From NCBI GenBank assembly GCA_022560875.1, contig JADFSH010000021.1:1-37406 (forward strand): DNA of 37,406 nucleotides. Direction: 5' to 3'. Below are positions 24,901 through 31,491 of the stretch, piece by piece. This stretch comes from Planctomycetota bacterium (GTDB taxonomy: Bacteria > Planctomycetota > Phycisphaerae > Phycisphaerales > SM1A02). The notes beneath the pieces were generated by a model. That model made no database searches. It saw only the letters and a program-made list of their open reading frames with translations, and was not told the DNA's origin. Position numbers and translations under genes: made by a program. Every line of letters begins with the position of its first letter. The stretch's first letter is position 1.

Positions 24901-26806
24901 CCTGAGGAAGCGGAAGGTTCGACGCGTTATTCCGACCAATATGGGCGCGCCGGATATCAACCAGCAGGGATTCGGATTCAACCAGAGCGGATTCGGAGAG
25001 CGATTCAACCTGAGCGAGACTTTCGCGTATGGCATCGTTCGCCAGTTCGCTTCGCTGAACGTTCATCGCCACTTCAATATCCTGCTGCTCCTCGACCCGG
25101 GGTGAAGCGCTGTCAAGCGCTCGCGAGGCCGACGGTTCTTCAACTGCGGCCGCGACAAGCGAGACGGCCTCGCGACTGCGAAGACGTTCGGCCAGTGCGG
25201 GGAGGTCGGGGTTGATCTCCTCTTCTTGACGTACTTCCTGTAATGGCTTGCGCTCCTCATCAAACATTGGATCAAGTTCAGCTTCGGAAAGCTGATATTC
25301 CATCAACTTCATTTCAGACGCCGCCAGTTCGCTGGGCAGGACCATGAAATTCGCATCACTCACATCAGGTTCCATCATGTCCTGCAAGAGTAATTGCCGG
25401 ATGGTCGATTCCACCGGCGCTTCCACGGTGATTTCAGTCAGTTCACCTCGAATCTGTCGGGCGATGTCACTTTCGACGAAAGATGAATAGAGCACGACGC
25501 GAGTGCTGCCCGCGGGAAGTAACGTTCCGGAAATGGAGCTTGAAACCCCCCACACGGTGAGCAGCGCCAACAGGATGACATGGGCCAGCAGCGAACCGAT
25601 CATGCACCTGGACAGCAATCCAACCTGATGGTGCTTCAGACGCTTCAGGATCCGGTGCAGCGTGATCAAAAGCAGGAGCAGAACCAGCAGGCTGATGACG
25701 TAGGGAAGAATCAACGAGAGCAGAATTCTCCACTCGATCCGGGCGCGATATGTCTCAAGCTCCGAGAAGACTTCACGAGATTGCGCATAGTACAGGTCAT
25801 ATTGTCCCGCCGGGATCCCTGACACTTCCTCACTCGCGCGATTGGAGCTGAAATGAATGCCGAAGCCACCGAGCGTGAGCGCGGGGTCGAGTTCGTTGGC
25901 GGCGGAGTTGATCGTCTGGCCCAGATTCGACGACGTTTGAAATTCATTCCCAATCAATCGTGAACGATACAGATCATACCCGCCCTCACCGCCGGGCCGG
26001 TCTGAGCAGAAGTAAATGAAATCCCCTGCGGGACTGATCGCCGGTGCGCCTTCGTTTGAATCCGTGTTCAAGGCTACGACGGGATGCGACTGCGAATATT
26101 GTCCATCCTTGATCGATGAGGCGTAGAGATCGTAATCGCGAGATTCGAGTGGATTGGTCGGTCGAAAATCACGCTCCGTCACCTGTCCGTCCGGCACGGG
26201 TGAGATCGTTTTCGTTTCCGGTTTCGGCCGGTCGGAGGCAAAGTAGAGCGTGGCTCCATCGGGCGAAAGGCTCGGGCCGTAATCGTTATCCCGGGAATTG
26301 ACGAGCGAACCGAGGTTGCTCGGCTCCCCCCAGTGACCATCCGACCGATGCGTTACCCAGAGGTCGTAACCGCCAAACCCTCCCGCTCGATTGCTGTAGA
26401 AATACAGGGAAGCGCTGTCCGGGGAAAGTTCCGGGCCCATTTCATCCGCTTCGGAGTTGATCTCTTCAAGTAGAAGCGGTTCCGACCAGCCGCTGGGAGT
26501 GCGGGTGGAAAAATAAATGTCTGCGTTGTGTGCCGCATTCCCTCGTACGAAATACATGGTGATTCCGTCGCTGGTAAACGCCGGCTCGAACTCATTGCCT
26601 ACGGAATTGAGCACATCCGGCAAAGCGACCGGAGGTTGCCACAGCACATCGCGAGGTGTCACCTCGTCAATCGGGGCGAGGATGAACTCCGCATCGCTGA
26701 AAATCGTCGTGTGTTGTTCTCTCTGATACCAGATCACCGCCAGTACGCTGACAATGATCAGCGAACTTAGTCCGAGGAACAGGATTCTTCCGATTAATCG
26801 CATCAT
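21980..26806 (-). CDS. Giant TonB-like envelope protein: PD40 propeller, SxxxH helix, toroid and beta domains
   Basis: This 1608-residue protein is the last gene of the TPR-exbB-exbD block, 18 bases after exbD. Domains in order: membrane helix 8-26; PD40 (WD40-like) propeller repeats ~64-340 (e.g. SPDSASLYFYSNR, SPDGATLYFASDR); membrane helix 361-386; short basic loop (RILKRLKHHQ); membrane helix 401-422 containing SLLAH, i.e. Ser405-x3-His409, the motif essential in the TonB membrane helix; then a ~600-residue Pro/Glu/Ser-rich extension (430-1040); an alpha/alpha-toroid of the squalene-cyclase/prenyltransferase fold (~1055-1375; WLARHQSPDGRW, WLLKQQRSDGSL, GGWRYGPG, SWDPDGRW); a carboxypeptidase-regulatory-like beta domain (~1387-1470, IQGQVLDAVTGMPLPGA); and a C-terminal beta domain (1480-1608). 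The positive-inside rule puts propeller and toroid in the periplasm. No cyclase DxDD motif is evident, so the toroid more likely binds a ligand. No TonB C-terminal domain is present. Confidence 0.85.
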   Translation of the reverse strand: MMRLIGRILFLGLSSLIIVSVLAVIWYQREQHTTIFSDAEFILAPIDEVTPRDVLWQPPVALPDVLNSVGNEFEPAFTSDGITMYFVRGNAAHNADIYFSTRTPSGWSEPLLLEEINSEADEMGPELSPDSASLYFYSNRAGGFGGYDLWVTHRSDGHWGEPSNLGSLVNSRDNDYGPSLSPDGATLYFASDRPKPETKTISPVPDGQVTERDFRPTNPLESRDYDLYASSIKDGQYSQSHPVVALNTDSNEGAPAISPAGDFIYFCSDRPGGEGGYDLYRSRLIGNEFQTSSNLGQTINSAANELDPALTLGGFGIHFSSNRASEEVSGIPAGQYDLYYAQSREVFSELETYRARIEWRILLSLILPYVISLLVLLLLLITLHRILKRLKHHQVGLLSRCMIGSLLAHVILLALLTVWGVSSSISGTLLPAGSTRVVLYSSFVESDIARQIRGELTEITVEAPVESTIRQLLLQDMMEPDVSDANFMVLPSELAASEMKLMEYQLSEAELDPMFDEERKPLQEVRQEEEINPDLPALAERLRSREAVSLVAAAVEEPSASRALDSASPRVEEQQDIEVAMNVQRSELANDAIRESLAQVESLSESALVESESLLVDIRRAHIGRNNASNLPLPQVSQVQAERSVETQERIAVRPGELTKFITPNSVRISRLVRKEIRLSPDGETGDLSLQSMAQYIEITTTSVQPESLSEHAPQTFPQDANTELPDLQPLPLHQVARRRESEQDIRPALVSFQKSPLPAEIDPDMPVVDYELIPVRIDLKSSLRLAELRTDESPTAHPSVPGVIEDANRVPNSNVADHFPLPDEMVSAVAKPEIRSTITLASPVVMKSVASPLMEVRSNFDIQVALAPASSRKNPGKGSLAETDQPDLFVAEAGTLEIDPSRSLPDRQSKKMVLNLPEMVQGEQETDPEQRRLLPNHPLAKGQMRFQDDLIDRIDRKSGNPVFADIPVASLARQTPDRLMDDRLDLSDAGGSDAGRLTEGVRLPLLDLSRFESSESLALDIKLPFDKALPPKPYEQRAPEMRDKLVEIMGGSEETEYAVKLALDWLARHQSPDGRWDGDRFDDDCRECEGSAKVQVDIGLTGLSLLCFLAADYTHRNVGEYQDVVDRGITWLLKQQRSDGSLLRNESMYSHSIATIALAEAYGMTGDSNLAEPVQSAIDFIFAARNRGVGGWRYGPGQVGDSSVLGWIVMALKSADRAGLDVPGEAFTVANKWLDLVSQSTPLGQYRYQPDGEVTPAMCAESMFVRQLLQTSSDDPAMKASAEYILEYLPDWDEECNIYFWYYSTLALFQHQGDAWLQWNERVKDELLAHQYQSGLIAGSWDPDGRWAGIGGRIYQTAVCTLILEVYYRYLPTFIQDVSTSTRSSIQGQVLDAVTGMPLPGAILRLDLSEGRDVTVASDETGRYLMMIPEVPDFVAITVSRIGYIPVAINVAADEVKYRTMHKDFRLTPVQRDVVAIEEDPIVHHLGNDEFTGRINSQFQKKSEGIEYHAVFTLRDFQMPSAIGISEIRMLVRGAQADNEIRINGNLILKRITRSPRDGSYEEFTATFPAAWLAEGENDLDIRSVFGKVDMDDFEFVNIRIHLKPGR

Positions 26807-26824
26807 GCGTCCACATCATCCGCT

Positions 26825-27262
26825 TCAAGAATCGCCGGACTTCCCCCTGCCGCTCCCGATGGGGACAGTGTCAAGGTATGGTTCCTGAATGCCGCTTCCC
26901 TTGCAAATATCCAACACTCTGATGATGTTAGAGTAAGCCGTGTTCTGATCTCCCCGCACCGTAATCTTCTGCTCCGGGTTCAGAGCCACGGCATCTGAAA
27001 TAATGATCCGGAGATCCTCCGGATCAATTGTCTTTCCGCTGATAATGATGCTGCCATCCTGATCCACATTGATGATCAATTCCCGAAGGGTGGTGCTGAT
27101 CGGTCCCGCGGAACTTGCCGCGGGCAGGGCGATCTTCATTTCTCGCTCGGTCTGATGGAAGGTGGTCGCCACGAGAAAGAAAATGAGCAGCAGAAACACC
27201 ATATCGATGATGGGGGTGAGGTCGATGCTCACGGCAGTATCCTGATCATTCACTTGAATCAT
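26825..27262 (-). CDS. exbD: ExbD/TolR-family proton-channel protein
   Basis: The protein has 145 residues and one N-terminal membrane helix (IDLTPIIDMVFLLLIFFLVATTF). It contains the essential channel aspartate, here D20, equal to Asp25 of E. coli ExbD. A periplasmic ExbD/TolR domain (~45-135: LRELIINVDQDGSIIISGKTI..., TVRGDQNTAYSNIIRVLDICKGSGI) follows. ExbD dimers sit inside the ExbB pentamer and use the proton gradient to pull on a TonB- or TolA-type partner. It starts 14 bases after exbB ends and is followed after 18 bases by the giant protein, which is the obvious candidate partner. Confidence 0.93.
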   Translation of the reverse strand: MIQVNDQDTAVSIDLTPIIDMVFLLLIFFLVATTFHQTEREMKIALPAASSAGPISTTLRELIINVDQDGSIIISGKTIDPEDLRIIISDAVALNPEQKITVRGDQNTAYSNIIRVLDICKGSGIQEPYLDTVPIGSGRGKSGDS

Positions 27263-27276
27263 GATGCACCGTTTTC

Positions 27277-28080
27277 TCAGGTTGTGGCAAGCGATCCGCT
27301 GGAGGATTCCAGACGACTGTCGCTATCTCGTCCCGGCGTTTTCTTCTTCTTATTGGCAAGTAGCACCGAGTCAGACTCGGCGTTATCCATTCTGTTCTCA
27401 GCGAATTCTTCGATGAACTCCACCGTCATGAGATCGATCTCCATGACCAACCGCTCGATCTTTGAGGTTATCCAGTGATACATGATCAACACCGGAATGG
27501 CCACGGACAGACCGGCGGCAGTGGTTATCATGGCCATATAAATGCCCTCGGCCAGCAATTCCGTCTTGCCCAGTGCATCCGCGGACAACGCCACGGTTTG
27601 AAAGGCCATAATCATGCCGAAGATCGTGCCCAGCAGGCCCAACAACGGCGAGATGGAGGCAATGACGGACAGCGCTCTGACATTCTTTCTCAGCTTGAGA
27701 ACCTCTCGCTGACCTGCATCCTGAATGTGCTTTTCGAGAACTTCCACCGACGCATGCAGCTTTTTAATGCCAGCTTCAAAGACGTTCGCCACCGGACAAT
27801 TGTGCTGCCGGCAATACTCGATCGCCTCTTTCCCGTTCTTCCCGGCTTGACCGAGCACTTTCATGAGACCGGGAAGGAATGACGGTGGAATGATTTTGTT
27901 TCGTCGCAGGCTCATCATCCGCTCGATGAAGACGGCCAGAGCCACCAGGGAGCACAGCCCAATGGGGATCATCATCACCCCGCCTTTGATAATGAAGTCC
28001 ATCAGCGTCTCAATCGCGACGGTAGAGGCCACCTCGGATCCGGCGTCTGCTTGAGCTATCAGATATGAAAATGTAATCAT
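27277..28080 (-). CDS. exbB: ExbB/TolQ/MotA-family proton-channel protein
   Basis: The 267-residue inner-membrane protein has helices at about 33-54, 135-160 and 180-205. The core RALSVIASISPLLGLLGTIFGMIMAFQ and MAMITTAAGLSVAIPVLIMYHWI is diagnostic of the MotA/TolQ/ExbB domain. The cytoplasmic loop carries helices (EAIEYCRQHNCPVANVFEAGI, LEKHIQDAGQREVLKLRKNV). The C-terminus is a polar tail (KKKKTPGRDSDSR) that most ExbB proteins lack. It forms the pentameric stator with ExbD. It lies 41 bases after the TPR gene and 14 before exbD, so the order TPR-exbB-exbD-giant indicates one operon. Whether it is TolQ-like or ExbB-like cannot be decided from motifs alone; no tolA, tolB or pal is present. 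Confidence 0.93.
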   Translation of the reverse strand: MITFSYLIAQADAGSEVASTVAIETLMDFIIKGGVMMIPIGLCSLVALAVFIERMMSLRRNKIIPPSFLPGLMKVLGQAGKNGKEAIEYCRQHNCPVANVFEAGIKKLHASVEVLEKHIQDAGQREVLKLRKNVRALSVIASISPLLGLLGTIFGMIMAFQTVALSADALGKTELLAEGIYMAMITTAAGLSVAIPVLIMYHWITSKIERLVMEIDLMTVEFIEEFAENRMDNAESDSVLLANKKKKTPGRDSDSRLESSSGSLATT

Positions 28081-28121
28081 GCTTGGTTCTTTCTGAAATC
28101 AGCCAAACCTTGGATCCTGAA

Positions 28122-31100
28122 TCAGGGCGTCGAGTCACCGGAGGCATGCCCGGGTAATGAAACACGTTCCATTTCCTCCAGTCGCTGGGCGGCAAGCTGT
28201 GCCCAGTCCGAATCCGCGTGATTCTTCACCACACTCTCGAACTGCCGACGCGCCTCGAGGGGATTCGCCATTTCCTGGAAACACCGGCCCGTTTCGTACA
28301 ACGAAGCGGCACTCCATTTCGGATAGGCGTAATGAATATCCACCTTCAACAGTTCCGTGGCCGCCTCCTTAAAACGCTTGAGTGCGTACAGGCATTCACC
28401 AAGCTGGAACTGGGCCCGGGCCGCAGTTTCGCCCTGATGGCGATTCACGACCTTGCGATACGATTCGATCGCATCTTCATGGCGGCCCTGGTTTTCCTGT
28501 GACCAGGCCACCCCGAACTGGGCCTGAAACCAGAGTTCAGAACCGGGAATCTCGGTCAGATATTCGGCGAAGACTTTTTCGCTCCTCACCCACTGTCCAA
28601 GGGTCGTGGAAGCCTCTCCCAACCTGAGCAGGCTCGGGCCATAGGCATCATTTGACGCGTGATGCGTAACGACACGCTGCAGGTGTGTCTGGGCACGCTC
28701 ATAATGTCCCGTCTTGATGAGTGACTCACCGCAGAGCAGGCTTGCTGAAGCGATCATATCGCTCTCGGGAAATGACTCGATGAAGACTTCCAGCGTACTC
28801 GCCGCATCATCGAACATATCCATGCGGAACCGACAGACGCCAAACCGATACTCCGCCTGTTCGAGTATCTCTCGGGGAGTCCGCTGATCCCTGGAAATGG
28901 CAAGCAGTTCGCTGAGAATCAGGGCGACATCCTGGTAATACTCGTCGTCCGCCTGGAGTTCGGCAAGTTCGAGCATGGCGTATCGTTGAAGCCGGTCGAG
29001 ATTATTCAGCTCGATCACGGCGTGGTATGCGTTCTTCGCTTCCACATGCCGATCAAGTTTTCGCAGACACCATGCCTTCTCATAGAACATGCTCGCCTTC
29101 AGGGGGCCTTCGAGATCATCCAGAAAATCCAGCTCGACCGAGGCGATGTGCTGAAGTGCGAGTTCATGCCGATCCAGCCTCGCCAGTGCGATCGCCCTGA
29201 GGGCGGATGCCTGAGGAATACGCAAATGGAAGGCATAATCCTCGACCAGAAAGGCAAACGTCTTTTCCGCTTCATCAAACTGCCGGACGGCCATCTTGGA
29301 CTGCCCCGACTGGAAAATTGCTTCGGCAGCAAGATCTGAACCGGGCAGGGCCTCCGCCACATCATCGAAATGCTTCGAAGCCACCTCGTACTGTTTCTTT
29401 TTCAGGGCGATGGTGCCGAGGTGATTCAGGGCATGCGGGACAAACCGCGAGTCTTCATCTTCCTGCAGCACCTGATAAAATGACGCGCTGGCTTCATCAT
29501 CGCGTCCCAATGCGACCAGCGCCTGGCCCCGCTCGAAAATCGCCTGCAGCAGGTAAGGGCTGTCCTGATGAAGTTCGATCAGACGATCATACTGTTCGAT
29601 GCCTTCCTCGCGCTTGCCTTGACGATGCATGGCCAGCCCCAGCTTGAGCAGCGCATCATCGGTGGAGGGCTGCTCGCCATCGGACGAGAGGTAGTCGGAA
29701 AGATTCTGTTCGGCCTGTTCCCAGTCGCCGCGCTGAAAATAGCCATCACCCAGAGCCAACAGAGACGTCCAGAAGGACTCTTCGGTGTGACGACCGTCAA
29801 TGATCCCCAGCAGGACAGGTTCGGCCTCGTCAAAATTACTGATCTGATACAGCGACATGCCCAGGCGAAAACTCGCATTCTTCGCTTGTGAGTCATCGGG
29901 ATGGCGGTTGAGAAAATCCCGGTATTCCGTTATGGCGGCTTCATATTCCCGGGTGAGAAACTCATTTTCCGCGGCGAGGAAATCAATGGACGTTATCAAC
30001 CGGTGATCCGAAAACTGTGTGCGAAACGCGGCACAATGTTTCTTACTCCGCTCGAATTCGCCAAGCTGATGAGTCGTCGCCGCCATAAGCTGGAGCGCAT
30101 CCGGAGACAGTTCGTGGTCAGGAAATTTCTCCCGAAACGCAAGCAGAACATCAAGTGCCGCTTCATCATCATCTACCCGCAGCAACGCGATGGCCCAGTC
30201 ATACATCATCACCGCCAACAACTCACTGTCAGGGAATTGCTCGATCGTCTGAGCGAAACGCTGCGCAGCGGCATCGAGCTGCCCGAGACGAAGTTCACAC
30301 TTCGCCATCCAATACGAGGCATCATCGAGATGATCTCCCTCCACCTCGATGATTTCTGAAAAACGTTGAAATGCCTTGTCGTATTCCCCGGTATCGAACC
30401 ACGCCCGCCCCCGCAGCAGCGTCGCGGAAATCGCCAGTTCGGTATCAGGAAAACGATCAAACAATTGATCAATGAGTTCTCCGGCTTCGTCGGGTCGGTC
30501 CTGCTGATGCTTGAGGAGAGCAAGACCGTACAACGCATCCGGAATAAATTCCTCGCCGGCGGCCTGGATGGCGCGCTCATACAATGTCAGCGCCTGATCG
30601 AGGCTTTCTGTGCGATGCAGACATTGCGCGAGCATCAGTGCGCTCTGATCGGTGTATTGGCCATCGGGAAAACGTTCGGCCAGGGCGGTAAACAGAACCA
30701 CCGCTTCCTCGTAGCGTCCCATCGCCATGATCGAGAGTCCCCAGAACAACTCCGCCCTCTCCCTCGAAGGATGCTCCGGCCAGTTACTCACAAAAAGCTC
30801 ACAAGGCTTCACTGCTTCACGATAAAGTTCAGACCGATACAGCGATTCCGCCCGAAGCAGCGCCGCGTTGGGCGCGAGATCGTGATCGAGGTGATTTTCC
30901 AAAATGGAGACACAGGCAGTCGCCGCTTCCAGGTACTGGCCCAGGGCCTGGTATGACTGTCCGAGAATCATGGCCACTTCCGCAGCAAACTCAAAATCTT
31001 CGGCTCCGATAAGCTGCTTCAATTCGCCCACGGAGTTTTCATATTGCTGCAACCGATACAGGCACACCGCCAGGCCGTAGCGGGCGACCGACGCCTTTTC

Positions 31101-31307
31101 GTGATCACCATGGGCATTCAGGAATTTGCGGTATTCAGTGGATGCAAGTTCATACAACCCACGATTCAGCAGACCGTTTCCACTGTAGTAATCGCGAAGG
31201 ACCACATTTGAGTCTTGGGAATCCTGGGCCCAGACGGGGGTTGCAACGCATAAAAAGAGCCCCAGGGCTGATAAAAGCAGGACTAATGCAGCTTTACGAT
31301 CACTCAT
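28122..31307 (-). CDS. Large exported TPR-repeat protein, first gene of the ExbBD block
   Basis: The frame is open from 31508, but ATG 31307 is the credible start: it has GGAGA about 8 bases before it and opens with a signal peptide (MSDRKAALVLLLSAL...TPVWAQ, cut near residue 28). The product is 1061 residues, nearly all of it TPR-type helix pairs of ~34-37 residues (for example YRKFLNAHGDHEKASVARYGLA, YDKAFQRFSEIIEVEGDHLDDASYWMA, YERAQTHLQRVVTHHASNDAYGPSLLRLG), probably about 25 or more. There is no catalytic motif and no membrane helix after the signal, so it should be a periplasmic superhelical scaffold. Its length far exceeds that of CpoB/YbgF, the small TPR partner of Tol-Pal. Position just before exbB (41 bases) suggests it works with the ExbBD-driven machine. 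Confidence 0.9.
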   Translation of the reverse strand: MSDRKAALVLLLSALGLFLCVATPVWAQDSQDSNVVLRDYYSGNGLLNRGLYELASTEYRKFLNAHGDHEKASVARYGLAVCLYRLQQYENSVGELKQLIGAEDFEFAAEVAMILGQSYQALGQYLEAATACVSILENHLDHDLAPNAALLRAESLYRSELYREAVKPCELFVSNWPEHPSRERAELFWGLSIMAMGRYEEAVVLFTALAERFPDGQYTDQSALMLAQCLHRTESLDQALTLYERAIQAAGEEFIPDALYGLALLKHQQDRPDEAGELIDQLFDRFPDTELAISATLLRGRAWFDTGEYDKAFQRFSEIIEVEGDHLDDASYWMAKCELRLGQLDAAAQRFAQTIEQFPDSELLAVMMYDWAIALLRVDDDEAALDVLLAFREKFPDHELSPDALQLMAATTHQLGEFERSKKHCAAFRTQFSDHRLITSIDFLAAENEFLTREYEAAITEYRDFLNRHPDDSQAKNASFRLGMSLYQISNFDEAEPVLLGIIDGRHTEESFWTSLLALGDGYFQRGDWEQAEQNLSDYLSSDGEQPSTDDALLKLGLAMHRQGKREEGIEQYDRLIELHQDSPYLLQAIFERGQALVALGRDDEASASFYQVLQEDEDSRFVPHALNHLGTIALKKKQYEVASKHFDDVAEALPGSDLAAEAIFQSGQSKMAVRQFDEAEKTFAFLVEDYAFHLRIPQASALRAIALARLDRHELALQHIASVELDFLDDLEGPLKASMFYEKAWCLRKLDRHVEAKNAYHAVIELNNLDRLQRYAMLELAELQADDEYYQDVALILSELLAISRDQRTPREILEQAEYRFGVCRFRMDMFDDAASTLEVFIESFPESDMIASASLLCGESLIKTGHYERAQTHLQRVVTHHASNDAYGPSLLRLGEASTTLGQWVRSEKVFAEYLTEIPGSELWFQAQFGVAWSQENQGRHEDAIESYRKVVNRHQGETAARAQFQLGECLYALKRFKEAATELLKVDIHYAYPKWSAASLYETGRCFQEMANPLEARRQFESVVKNHADSDWAQLAAQRLEEMERVSLPGHASGDSTP

Positions 31308-31405
31308 CTGCCGATCTCCGAACGAATCTTTATTTGTACGATCCACACCTGAACCTTCCCTCTTCCTGAGACAGCCAGCACCCACCCGCCGCCTCAGAAT
31401 AAATT

Positions 31406-31438
31406 GGGACGGTACACCCTTGAACAAGTATCCGTCCC
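31406..31438 (-). terminator. Hairpin between the M56 protease gene and the TPR operon
   Basis: GGGACGGTAC (31406-31415) pairs with GTATCCGTCCC (31428-31438), with one bulged base and a 12-base loop. On the minus strand the stem is followed by AATTTATTC, a weak T-rich run. It lies about 54 bases after the M56 gene stop, so it could terminate that transcript and separate it from the TPR-exbBD operon. It could instead be a leader structure of that operon. Confidence 0.4.
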
Positions 31439-31491
31439 ACGTAAGTCTACTTCCATTGTCTATCGAGAGGAAATCTAAGCTGAAAGGTGGT

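Noticed and set aside
27277-28080. Flagellar MotA/MotB stator
   Set aside because: The small partner is an ExbD/TolR-type protein without an OmpA peptidoglycan-binding domain, and no flagellar genes are present.
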